Part shown: in pieces, positions 43,871 to 51,802 of the stretch
Position numbering within the stretch: position 1 is the first letter of the stretch
Layout of the letters: every line of letters starts with the position of its first letter
NCBI RefSeq assembly: GCF_035486915.1
Contig: NZ_DATHMR010000020.1
Coordinates: forward strand, 1-64,000
Source of the DNA: Dyella_B sp035486915
GTDB lineage: Bacteria; Pseudomonadota; Gammaproteobacteria; Xanthomonadales; Rhodanobacteraceae
DNA: 64,000 nt
Reading direction: 5' to 3'
Program-made: the position numbers and the translations under genes
Notes under the pieces: model-generated
Database searches by the model: none
Seen by the model: the letters and a program-made list of their open reading frames with translations, nothing else
Told to the model about the DNA's origin: nothing

Positions 43871-43960
43871 TCCGCCCCTTCCCTGCGTGCAGGAGAAGGC
43901 TGGGATGGAGTCATACGGACGGGCTTTACTCCACCCCTGCTTCACGCAGGAGAGGGAGTA
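43871..43960. repeat. imperfect fold-back repeat upstream of rdgC
   Basis: GGGATGGAGT (43902-43911) pairs with ACTCCACCCC (43928-43937) with one mismatch, flanked by CCTGC-GT-GCAGG and CCTGC-TTCAC-GCAGG hairpins in the two halves. Together the halves form a diverged inverted repeat of about 38 bp each. No gene is seen here. Confidence 0.6.
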
Positions 43961-43970
43961 AGGCGACATA

Positions 43971-45170
43971 TCAACGAATAACAGCAGCGACGGCGGAGAC
44001 CACGTTATCGAGGTTGGCCCGATTCAACGCGGCGACGCAAATGCGGCCAGTGCCGATCGCATAAATCGCATGCTCTTCGCGCAGAACATCCACCTGCGCC
44101 TTGCTCAAACCCGAATACGAGAACATGCCGGCCTGCTTCTGGATGAAACCAAACTGCGGTGCACCGTGCGCGGCGAGCTTTTCGACCATGCCGGCACGCA
44201 TCGCATGAATGCGTTCGCGCATCCCGGCAAGTTCCGACTCCCACAGCGCGCGCAATTCCGCGCTGTTGAGCACACCGGCGACCAATGCGCCACCATGCGT
44301 GGCCGGGCTGGAATAGATCGAACGGATGACGCGCTTGACCAACGACTGCACGCGCAGCGCTTCATCGCGATTGGCCGCGACGATCGACAACGCACCCACA
44401 CGCTCGCCGTACAACGAGAACGACTTCGAATACGAATTGGCGACAATGAACGACTCGATGCCCGACTCGGCAAACAGCCGCACCGCTGCAGCGTCTTCAT
44501 CGATGCCTTTGTCGAAGCCCTGATAGGCCATATCGATAAACGGCAGCAGATTGCGGTCCTTCACCAGTGCAACGACCTGCTTCCACTGATCGACCGTGAG
44601 GTCCACGCCCGTCGGGTTGTGGCAGCATGCATGCAACAGCACCACGGTGCCGGGTTCGAGCTTGTTGAGATCGGCCAGCATGCCGGGGAAATTCAGGCCG
44701 TGCGTGGCGGCATCGTAATAGGTGTATTCGACGACATCGAAGCCGGCTGCCGTGAACACGACGCGGTGGTTTTCCCAGCTCGGGCTGCTGATGGCGATTT
44801 TTGCCTTCGGCAACGCTTTCTTGAGCAGATCCGCACCCACGCGCAACGCGCCGCTACCGCCAATGGTTTGCGATGTAGCCACGCGGCCCGCAGCAAGCAA
44901 CGGCGATTCGGGACCGAACACCAGCTTCTGCGTCGCTTGCGTGTAAGCAGGCAAACCGTCGATCGGCAGATAACCGCGCGGCAGCGATTCGGCCGCCAGT
45001 TTCTGCTCCACTTCCTTCACGGCGCGCAGCACAGGAATACGGCCCGTTTCATCGTAATAAATGCCCACGCCCAGATTGACCTTGCCCGGACGTTTGTCCG
45101 CCACGAATGCCTCGGTCAGGCCAAGGATCGGATCGCCAGGGGTCATTTCAACGGATGCAAAGTGGGACAC
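43971..45170 (-). CDS. tyrB: aromatic amino acid / aspartate aminotransferase
   Basis: PLP-dependent class I aminotransferase of 399 aa (TyrB and AspC are about 396). It transfers amino groups between aromatic amino acids or aspartate and 2-oxoglutarate. Signatures: VNLGVGIYYDETG, the PLP-lysine motif NSYSKSFSLYGERVG, and CCHNPTGVDLT. TyrB and AspC cannot be separated with certainty by sight, and 'aromatic amino acid aminotransferase' is the common annotation in this group. Start ATG 45170 gives MSHFASVEMTPGDPIL, matching the family. It lies downstream of ttcA on the same strand. Confidence 0.9.
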   Translation of the reverse strand: MSHFASVEMTPGDPILGLTEAFVADKRPGKVNLGVGIYYDETGRIPVLRAVKEVEQKLAAESLPRGYLPIDGLPAYTQATQKLVFGPESPLLAAGRVATSQTIGGSGALRVGADLLKKALPKAKIAISSPSWENHRVVFTAAGFDVVEYTYYDAATHGLNFPGMLADLNKLEPGTVVLLHACCHNPTGVDLTVDQWKQVVALVKDRNLLPFIDMAYQGFDKGIDEDAAAVRLFAESGIESFIVANSYSKSFSLYGERVGALSIVAANRDEALRVQSLVKRVIRSIYSSPATHGGALVAGVLNSAELRALWESELAGMRERIHAMRAGMVEKLAAHGAPQFGFIQKQAGMFSYSGLSKAQVDVLREEHAIYAIGTGRICVAALNRANLDNVVSAVAAVIR

Positions 45171-45212
45171 GGCAGTACTCGATAGCGGGGATGAAAGAAA
45201 TGGACGTCTAAA

Positions 45213-46094
45213 TCAATGCTCGCCGGTGTCGCAGCCGGCCAGCCAATCGTGCGCATCGACGCGGATGGCGCCTTCGCGCGCACCAAGCGAAGAGAAATCG
45301 AACAGCTTGCGATCGGTCAATTGCGATGGCGCCACGTTGCCGAGTGCGCGGAAGATGGTTTCGCTGCGCCCCGGAAACTGGCGCTCCCATTCCTGCATCA
45401 TGCGCTTGACCGCTTTGCGCTGCAGATTTTCCTGCGAGCCGCAGAGGTTACAGGGAATGATCGGAAACTGCTTGTGCTCGGCATAGTCGGATATGTCATC
45501 TTCCTTGCAATACGCCAGCGGGCGAATCACCACGTGGCGCCCGTCATCGGAGCGCAGCTTCGGCGGCATCGCCTTCAAACTGCCCTGATAGAACAGGTTG
45601 AGGAAGAACGTGCCGAGAATGTCATCGCGATGATGGCCCAGCGCAATCTTGGTGACGCCATTGGCCGCCGCCCAGTGGTAGAGCGCACCGCGGCGCAGAC
45701 GCGAGCACAAGCTGCACATCGTCTTGCCTTCCGGGATCACGCGCGTGACGGTGCTGTAGGTGTCCTGTTCGATGATGTGGAACGGCACGCCGCGTTCGGT
45801 GAGGTAGTCAGGCAGCACGTGCTCGGGGAAGCCCGGTTGCTTCTGATCCAGATTCACCGCGATCAACTCAAAGCGCACGGGTGCCTTGGCCTGCAGCGAC
45901 AGCAGGATATCCAGCATGGTGTAGGAGTCTTTGCCACCGGACAGGCACACCATGACCTTGTCGCCGTCTTCGATCATGTTGAAGTCGGCCATCGCCTGAC
46001 CCACTTGATGGCGCAGACGCTTGGCAAGCTTGCCGGCTTCATAAGCCTGCTTGCGGGTGACTTCCAATGGAACGACGTCGGGGTGGGCGGACAT
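45213..46094 (-). CDS. ttcA: tRNA 2-thiocytidine(32) synthetase TtcA
   Basis: tRNA-modifying enzyme of 293 aa that thiolates cytidine 32. The ATP-pyrophosphatase PP-loop SGGKDS is at residues 52-57. The iron-sulfur cluster cysteines CSLC and CNLC, typical of TtcA (cluster on Cys-Cys plus one more), are present, with SRLRRGALY next to the first. Length is close to the E. coli enzyme (311). Start ATG 46094 puts the PP-loop at the usual distance. It is upstream of tyrB on the minus strand. Confidence 0.97.
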   Translation of the reverse strand: MSAHPDVVPLEVTRKQAYEAGKLAKRLRHQVGQAMADFNMIEDGDKVMVCLSGGKDSYTMLDILLSLQAKAPVRFELIAVNLDQKQPGFPEHVLPDYLTERGVPFHIIEQDTYSTVTRVIPEGKTMCSLCSRLRRGALYHWAAANGVTKIALGHHRDDILGTFFLNLFYQGSLKAMPPKLRSDDGRHVVIRPLAYCKEDDISDYAEHKQFPIIPCNLCGSQENLQRKAVKRMMQEWERQFPGRSETIFRALGNVAPSQLTDRKLFDFSSLGAREGAIRVDAHDWLAGCDTGEH

Positions 46095-46221
46095 GGCAAC
46101 GGCATCGAACGGGCAAGCGCCTATTGTACCTGCCCCGCCCGGTCGGTTTGTTCCGAGGCGCCAGCCGCATGGGAGCGCGCTACAATCACGTTTTTATTGC
46201 CACCCCGAGCGCCCCTACGCC

Positions 46222-46428
46222 ATGCAGGCTCAGGATCCGACCCAGATCGCCCACTTACTGGCAGAGCTTCGCCAGGAGCATCGCGATCTGGACGCGGCGA
46301 TCGAGCAGCTGTCACGGGCCGTGGGCCGCGACGAGCTGCAGATCACACGCCTGAAGAAACGCAAGCTGCTGCTGAAAGACACTATTGCGCGGCTTGAAAG
46401 CAAGTTAATCCCCGACCTTGACGCCTGA
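46222..46428 (+). CDS. YdcH family (DUF465) protein
   Basis: Small coiled-coil protein of 68 aa. The sequence LLAELRQEHRDLDAAIEQLSR...ELQITRLKKRKLLLKDTIARLE is the DUF465 pattern, in which the C-terminal half K-K-x-K-L-x-L-K-D is conserved. It probably dimerises by coiled coil. The function is unknown; members are widespread in Proteobacteria and some are induced by stress. Start ATG 46222 is chosen over the open frame from 46051. It is followed 4 nt later by the GNAT gene. Confidence 0.9.
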   Translation: MQAQDPTQIAHLLAELRQEHRDLDAAIEQLSRAVGRDELQITRLKKRKLLLKDTIARLESKLIPDLDA

Positions 46429-46432
46429 ACCG

Positions 46433-47053
46433 ATGTCCACACTCGCCCCGGTTTCTCTCCAGGACGACTATGTCCTGCTCGAACCTCTGGATTTGCACCA
46501 CGCTTTCGACCTTGAAGCCGCCGTGGCCGATGGCGAGCTGTGGAATCTTTGGTTCACCAGCGCGCCGGCTCCTGGCCAGGCGCGCGCGTATATCCAGAAA
46601 GCGCTGGATGGATTGGCCGCCAACACCATGCTGCCGTTTGCGGTGCGTGAAAAAAGCAGCGGGCAGATCGTCGGCACCACGCGCTTTTATGATTTTGCGC
46701 CGGAATTACCGCGTATCGCCATCGGCTACACCTGGTATGCGAAACGGTGGCAAAAAAGCCATCTCAACACCGCTTGCAAGCGCCTGCTTTTGAAGTACGC
46801 GTTCGAATCGCTCCAATGCGTCGCCGTCGAATTCCATACCGACGGCCGCAACCTCGATTCGCAACGCGCCATCGAACGGCTCGGTGCACATCGCGATGGT
46901 GTGCTGCGCGCCCATAAGCGCCGGCCCGACGGCACGCTGCGCGATACGGTGTGTTATTCGATCATCGCCAGCGAATGGCCCGACGTACAGCGCTGGCTCG
47001 ACATGCGGCTGACGCGCCTTGGCGCGCAGCCGCGCGTTACAACAAACGGTTGA
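46433..47053 (+). CDS. GNAT family N-acetyltransferase (RimJ/RimL type)
   Basis: Acetyltransferase of 206 aa of the GNAT superfamily. The acetyl-CoA binding region is IAIGYTWYAKRWQKSHLNTACKRLLLKYAF, and the segment VEFHTDGRNLDSQRAIERLGAHRDGVLRAHKRRPDGTLRDTVCYSI is typical of RimJ/RimL/YjcK-type N-terminal acetylases. Substrate likely a protein N-terminus or amino group. ATG 46433 is used; a TTG at 46418 in the same frame overlaps the YdcH gene. The stop overlaps the convergent pssA gene by 17 nt. Confidence 0.93.
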   Translation: MSTLAPVSLQDDYVLLEPLDLHHAFDLEAAVADGELWNLWFTSAPAPGQARAYIQKALDGLAANTMLPFAVREKSSGQIVGTTRFYDFAPELPRIAIGYTWYAKRWQKSHLNTACKRLLLKYAFESLQCVAVEFHTDGRNLDSQRAIERLGAHRDGVLRAHKRRPDGTLRDTVCYSIIASEWPDVQRWLDMRLTRLGAQPRVTTNG

Positions 47054-48440
47054 GCATTCGATCCAGACGAACGCGGCGCAGTCGACGCAGCAACGTGCGC
47101 ACTTCGGCGGGGTAATGCCGCGGATTATCCAGCGTGTGGTAGTCGTCCAGACGAATCGCGTGGCGGCGTAATGCTGCCCACTCCGCCTCGTGTTGCGCGA
47201 TCAATTGGTGAGATGGATCGTGCAACAACAATCCATTCTCCAAATCCAACGCCCACGCGCGTGGATTGAGATTATTGCCCGTGAGGAGAGCAATCTCTTC
47301 GTCAACCAGCAAACCCTTTAGGTGATAGCTGTTGCCACCATCGCACCACAACCAGAGATTCAATTGCCCGCGAAGCATGTGTGCGCGATGGTTGCGGGCA
47401 AAACGGCGCAGGTTGTTCTCATAAAGATAGGGCAGCAGGCCAATCTTGCGGAAAGGCTCTTGCGGCGGAATGTAAAAATCATTCGCGGTTTTGTCGCCGA
47501 CCATGATGTCGATCGTGCAGCCACGACGCAGCAGATGACCCAGCACCGCGCGCACTTGTCTGGGCAAATTGAAGTACGGCGTAAAAATCACCACGCGTTT
47601 TCGCGTGCGGCGCAGCAGTGTCGACACTGTATCGTTGAGCTGATTGTCACTACGCCCAAAGCCCACCAGTGGCGTGACAGCGACATCGCCGTCCTTCAAT
47701 GCGGCATGCGGCGTGGTGTAATGCGCATGTTGCAACGTGCGGCGAAGATGCCGGATAGCCGTCTGTAAATCGCGCGTGGAGGGCAGCGGCCGCTGATCGA
47801 GCCGTGTCACAGCGTCCGACTCGGCGAGATAGTGCTTCGCGAAGCGAACCATGCTATCGGCCAAACCCACATGATGAATCAGATGATAGCGATCGAGCCG
47901 GTAGCGCCCGTGTTTGGCGAGATAGACATCGTTGATGCTGGCACCGCTGTAGAGCACGTCATCATCAATGATGAAGCCTTTCAGATGCAGCACGCCGAAT
48001 AGTTCGCGATTTTGCACCGGCACGCCATACACCTTCACGGCGTCGCCGTATTGCGCGGCGTACTCGCGATACATCGCGGCATTTCCCTCACTCGCGGTCT
48101 TGCCGATCAGTCCGCGCCGTGCACGGTGCCAGTCGACGTAGATCTCGATATCCAGTGTTGGGTTGGCCCGGTGTGCGGCGTATAGCGCTTCGAGTACCTC
48201 CCGCCCCGCATCGTCATCCTGCAGATAGAGCGCCACAAGCACGATTCGGTGTTTCGCCTGCTCGATCAGCTTCAAAAGCGTTTTTCGAAACGATGCCGGT
48301 CCGTCCAGCGTCTGGATGTCATCCGGACGCACGGCAAACGCGGGCATCTGCTGCGCCGGTTGCTTTCTGGAGCGACTGAACGGCGAAAGGCGCCGGGCGA
48401 GTCGTTGGGGCAGAGAGGGGCGGGGACTCATGCCGGCCAT
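47037..48440 (-). CDS. pssA: CDP-diacylglycerol-serine O-phosphatidyltransferase (PLD-type PssA)
   Basis: Membrane-associated phosphatidylserine synthase, 467 aa from ATG 48440 (E. coli PssA is 451). It joins serine to CDP-diacylglycerol, the first step to phosphatidylethanolamine. Two phospholipase D HKD motifs are present: HLKGFIIDDDVLYSGAS and HLKGLLVDEEIALLTGNN. Large blocks match E. coli PssA, including VDWHRARRG, VYGVPVQNRE, RYDRYHLI-like RLDRYHLI, VGDKTANDFYIP and NNLNPRAWALDLEN. The gammaproteobacterial PLD type is distinct from the Bacillus type. The true start is between 48440 and 48431; the open frame to 48677 is not conserved. It converges on the GNAT gene. Confidence 0.95.
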   Translation of the reverse strand: MAGMSPRPSLPQRLARRLSPFSRSRKQPAQQMPAFAVRPDDIQTLDGPASFRKTLLKLIEQAKHRIVLVALYLQDDDAGREVLEALYAAHRANPTLDIEIYVDWHRARRGLIGKTASEGNAAMYREYAAQYGDAVKVYGVPVQNRELFGVLHLKGFIIDDDVLYSGASINDVYLAKHGRYRLDRYHLIHHVGLADSMVRFAKHYLAESDAVTRLDQRPLPSTRDLQTAIRHLRRTLQHAHYTTPHAALKDGDVAVTPLVGFGRSDNQLNDTVSTLLRRTRKRVVIFTPYFNLPRQVRAVLGHLLRRGCTIDIMVGDKTANDFYIPPQEPFRKIGLLPYLYENNLRRFARNHRAHMLRGQLNLWLWCDGGNSYHLKGLLVDEEIALLTGNNLNPRAWALDLENGLLLHDPSHQLIAQHEAEWAALRRHAIRLDDYHTLDNPRHYPAEVRTLLRRLRRVRLDRMLNRLL

Positions 48441-48940
48441 GGTAGCGTCTCGAGCAACGTGCCCGGCACGTTTATCGCCACGATTTAAGTCATCTTGCGC
48501 ATTCTCGCGGCACGTTTCCCAAGCGGGCGCGTAAGTGCTTTCCCATCCGCTTGCACCGGCACCTGCGGCATCTCGGGAGGGCCGGGATGACGACGGCATG
48601 GAGTCGCCACCCATTTCTCGATGAGTGCTGCACTGCCCACCGATACGCGACACGCTCTGCCGACTCATCGCGCACATTCACGCATCGAAGATGACCATGA
48701 ATGTCGCTCGCTGCCCCTATATCGCACGGACCTACATCAACGCAGGGCGTCCTTTCCGTACATATGCACATCGCCAGCGTCGCGAACAGGAAACTTAATT
48801 TAGTTACTCATGAAACAAAAACGGCGCGAAGTCGTTGTTAGATGCAGACGTTTAGCCGTCCATACGCGCACGCATCCGCAGTTCGGAAAAATAATCATAA
48901 AAAAATGATTGACACATCGTTACCGCGTGCCGTACGGTCC
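48441..48940. other. intergenic region between pssA and the leu/ilv leader
   Basis: About 500 bp between divergent transcription units with no convincing gene. The right end (about 48882-48908) is A/T-rich, next to a -35-like TTGACA, and probably forms the upstream promoter element of the leu/ilv operon. pssA promoter elements must also be here but were not resolved. Confidence 0.5.
48909..48938 (+). promoter_or_regulatory. candidate promoter of the leu/ilv leader
   Basis: TTGACA (48909-48914) is a perfect -35. After an 18-nt spacer, TACGGT (48933-48938) is a weak -10. The expected start of transcription is close to the leader ATG (48946), so the leader transcript may have little or no 5' untranslated sequence. 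Confidence 0.5.
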
Positions 48941-48945
48941 ATGAC

Positions 48946-49083
48946 ATGCCGCAGCGCAACAGCCACCGCTACGTGACCCGAGCCATCCGTCCTCCGACGG
49001 TTGCGGACATGTTGCCTCTGGGCGGCCTCCTTCTTCTTTCCCTCGTACTCGTACTCCTTATTACTAACGGAGGTGCGGGCTGA
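48946..49083 (+). CDS. leu/ilv operon leader peptide
   Basis: A 45-codon leader that appears to sense charged branched-chain tRNAs. Near its end is a run of Leu, Val and Ile codons: ten Leu residues, six of them CTC or CTT between positions 28 and 38 together with two Val (GTA), then Ile (ATT) at 39. CTC, CTT and GTA are minority codons in this high-GC genome. The stop TGA at 49081 sits just after the sequence GGTGCGGG (49072-49079), which pairs with the terminator's left arm. There is no obvious ribosome binding site, so leaderless translation is possible. The peptide is too short for automatic gene calling. Confidence 0.85.
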   Translation: MPQRNSHRYVTRAIRPPTVADMLPLGGLLLLSLVLVLLITNGGAG

Positions 49084-49161
49084 GGGCGCGTGTCCAGGTA
49101 AAGCAAAACTAACCTAGATACCCCGAAGAACCCCGCACCCGATAAGGATGCGGGGTTTTTT
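49072..49161 (+). terminator. leu/ilv transcription attenuator (terminator/antiterminator)
   Basis: The terminator stem is CCCCGCACCC (49131-49140) with GGATGCGGGG (49146-49155), loop GATAA, followed by six T (49156-49161). The alternative pairing is exact: GGTGCGGG (49072-49079, overlapping the last leader codons) with CCCGCACC (49132-49139), which destroys the terminator. Stalling in the Leu/Val/Ile run would leave 49072-49079 free to form the antiterminator; full translation would cover it and allow termination. This lies 36 nt upstream of leuA. Confidence 0.88.
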
Positions 49162-49196
49162 GTTGCCCCTCGGCACCGACCCAAACGGAGCCAGGC

Positions 49197-50804
49197 ATGA
49201 ATCCCGAAACAGCAAACCCGAACGAGCCCGCCGAAAGCGTCGACAGCGCCGAAGACCGCGTACGGATCTTCGACACGACCCTGCGCGATGGCGAGCAGGC
49301 CCCCGGTTTTTCCATGGACCGGCGAGCGAAATTGTGCATGGCACAAGCCCTCGAAACGCTTGGTGTGGACGTGCTGGAAGCGGGTTTTCCGCAGGCTTCT
49401 CCCGACGATTTTGCAGCGGTCGATGAAATCGCACGCACGTTGCGCAACACGACGGTGTGCGCACTTGCGCGTTGTCAGAACGGGGACATAGACACCGCAG
49501 CACGCGCGCTCGAACGCGCGCACCATGCACGCATTCACCTGTTTCTCTCGACCAGTCCACTGCATCGCGAGCACAAGCTCGGCATGAGCAAGTCGCAGGT
49601 GCTGGAAACGGCCGTCGCATCGATCGAGCGCGCACGCAAATACTGCGCGGACGTCGAATTCTCGGCCGAAGATGCGCTGCGCACCGAGCCGGATTTTCTC
49701 GTCGAAGTATTCAGCGCCGCGATCGCCGCCGGCGCGACGACGCTCAATGCGCCCGATACCGTGGGTTATACGACGCCCGCCGAAATGGTCGAGTTGTTCA
49801 CCTACCTGCGCAAACACGTTCGCGATGCGCACAAAGCGGTGTTTTCAACGCATTGCCATGATGACCTGGGCATGGCCGTCGCCAACAGCCTCGCCGCCGT
49901 GAGCGCGGGCGCACGCCAGGTCGAGTGCACCATCAACGGCATCGGCGAACGCGCGGGCAATGCAGCGCTGGAAGAAATCGTGATGGCGTTGAAGGTGCGC
50001 GCGCCGCATTTCGGGCTGCGCACCCACATCGACACACGCAAGCTCTATCCCACCTCGCGCCTGCTGACACAGGTCACCGGACAGGCCGTCCCGCGTAACA
50101 AGGCCGTGGTGGGCGAAAACGCCTTCGCACACGAATCGGGTATCCATCAGCACGGCATGCTCAAGCATCGCGGCACGTACGAAATCATGCGCCCGCAGGA
50201 CGTGGGGATTGCAGAAACCACGCTGGTTTTGGGCAAGCATTCCGGCCGCCATGCGCTGCGTCAGCGCCTGGAAACGCTCGGCCACACATTGGACGAAGCC
50301 GCCATGGAGGGCATCTTCAAGCGCTTCAAGGCGCTTGCCGATCGCAAACGCGACATTCGCGATGAAGATCTGGAAGCCCTCGCGCTCGGCCAAGATCCGG
50401 ATGCGATCGGTCCGTGGCGCATCGATCAGCTCAACACCACCTCGCATCTGGGCGGCAGCGCATCGGCAACGGTGAAACTGTGCCACGAAGACGGCCGCGA
50501 AATCGGCGAGGCTGCCATCGGCGACGGACCTGTCGACGCCGTACTGCGCGCCATCGAGCGCGCCACCGGCACCGACATGGTGCTCAAGCGGTTCCAAGTA
50601 CGCGCGATGAGCGAGGGCGGCGACGCGCAAGGACACGCGCAACTCACCGCACGTCACGCGCAGCGCGACTGGAATGGCAGCAGCGTCAGCACCGACATCA
50701 TCGAAGCCACCGCGCATGCCGCACTGGCCATCGTCAACCGCATCGAACGGCAGGTGAGCGACAACCCCGCAGCAGCACGAATGTCGCAAGGAGTCATCGC
50801 ATGA
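49197..50804 (+). CDS. leuA: 2-isopropylmalate synthase
   Basis: First committed enzyme of leucine synthesis, condensing 2-ketoisovalerate and acetyl-CoA; 535 aa. The N-terminal TIM barrel shows FDTTLRDGEQAPGFSM and, further on, NAPDTVGYTTP and FSTHCHDDLGMAVAN carrying the metal-binding His-X-His. The LeuA C-terminal regulatory domain follows. Start ATG 49197 has GGAG upstream. Its stop overlaps the ilvE start (ATGA). First structural gene of the operon, immediately after the attenuator, so the whole operon is under leader control. Confidence 0.97.
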   Translation: MNPETANPNEPAESVDSAEDRVRIFDTTLRDGEQAPGFSMDRRAKLCMAQALETLGVDVLEAGFPQASPDDFAAVDEIARTLRNTTVCALARCQNGDIDTAARALERAHHARIHLFLSTSPLHREHKLGMSKSQVLETAVASIERARKYCADVEFSAEDALRTEPDFLVEVFSAAIAAGATTLNAPDTVGYTTPAEMVELFTYLRKHVRDAHKAVFSTHCHDDLGMAVANSLAAVSAGARQVECTINGIGERAGNAALEEIVMALKVRAPHFGLRTHIDTRKLYPTSRLLTQVTGQAVPRNKAVVGENAFAHESGIHQHGMLKHRGTYEIMRPQDVGIAETTLVLGKHSGRHALRQRLETLGHTLDEAAMEGIFKRFKALADRKRDIRDEDLEALALGQDPDAIGPWRIDQLNTTSHLGGSASATVKLCHEDGREIGEAAIGDGPVDAVLRAIERATGTDMVLKRFQVRAMSEGGDAQGHAQLTARHAQRDWNGSSVSTDIIEATAHAALAIVNRIERQVSDNPAAARMSQGVIA

Positions 50805-51802
50805 GTACGCCCTTTCTTTGGCATAACGGGCGTATCAAGCCCTGGGCCGAGGCGACGGTTCACGTCAGCACGCACGCGCTGCACTATGGATCATCCGTAT
50901 TCGAAGGCGAACGTGTGTATGCAACGCCGGAAGGTCCGGCGTATTTCCGCCTGGCCGATCACACGCGCCGCCTGTTCGAATCCGCGCGCGTGTACGAGAT
51001 CGAGATCGGCTACACCGAGCAGCAGATCGATGAAGCATGCCTGGAACTGATTCGCGCCAACCGGATGGCATCGGCTTATGTACGTCCGATTGTTTTTCGC
51101 GGCGCCGGCGGGCTCGGCGTTCTCCCCAGGGACGGCGCGCCCGTCGACGTCGCGATCATGGCATTGGAATGGGGCGCGTATCTGGGCGAAGCCGCCGAAG
51201 TGGGCGCGGATGTTTGCGTGTCGTCATGGAATCGTCCCGCGCCGAACACGCTTCCCAGCTGGGCCAAGGCAGGCGGTAATTACCTGAGCAGCCAGCTGAT
51301 CGGCCTGGAGGCGCGTCGCGGCGGTTTCGATGAGGGTATCGCGCTGGGACACAACGGTCTGCTGAGTGAAGGTGCGGGCGAAAACCTGTTCCTGGTGAAG
51401 CGCGGAAAACTGCTCACCCCACCGTCGAGCGCAGGCATTCTCGCAGGCATCACGCGCGATACGGTCATTACGCTGGCCGCCGATCTCGGTATCGCCGTCG
51501 AGGAACGCGATCTGCCGCGCGAAGCGTTGTACTCCGCCGACGAAGTGTTCATGACCGGCACTGCCGCGGAGATTACGCCGGTGCGTTCGGTCGACCGCAA
51601 AAAAGTCGGTAGTGGGACGCCCGGCCCGATCACTCGCGCATTGCGCGATGCGTTCTTCGGGCTTTTCGACGGACGTACACAGGATCGCTACGGCTGGCTG
51701 ACTCATGTGAATGCGTTCGTCCATCAACGCGAAGATCAAGAAGCGACCATCCATGGCCGCACTTCTCACCAAAAGCACGCTACGGCAAAGGTTTCGGCAT
51801 GA
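50801..51802 (+). CDS. ilvE: branched-chain amino acid aminotransferase
   Basis: Class IV PLP aminotransferase of 333 aa that carries out the last step for leucine, isoleucine and valine. The PLP-lysine region is PSWAKAGGNYL (Lys156), with LHYGSSVFEGERVY near the N-terminus and LSEGAGENLFLV. ATG 50801 overlaps the leuA stop by 4 nt; the longer open frame from 50414 lies inside leuA. The gene between leuA and leuC is unusual, since ilvE is normally with ilv genes or elsewhere. Its own stop again overlaps leuC by ATGA. Confidence 0.95.
   Translation: MSTPFLWHNGRIKPWAEATVHVSTHALHYGSSVFEGERVYATPEGPAYFRLADHTRRLFESARVYEIEIGYTEQQIDEACLELIRANRMASAYVRPIVFRGAGGLGVLPRDGAPVDVAIMALEWGAYLGEAAEVGADVCVSSWNRPAPNTLPSWAKAGGNYLSSQLIGLEARRGGFDEGIALGHNGLLSEGAGENLFLVKRGKLLTPPSSAGILAGITRDTVITLAADLGIAVEERDLPREALYSADEVFMTGTAAEITPVRSVDRKKVGSGTPGPITRALRDAFFGLFDGRTQDRYGWLTHVNAFVHQREDQEATIHGRTSHQKHATAKVSA

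Noticed and set aside
48941..48976. Eleven-codon Thr/Ala-rich frame overlapping the leu leader start
   Set aside because: Very short, in a different frame from the leader peptide and without a distinct signal.
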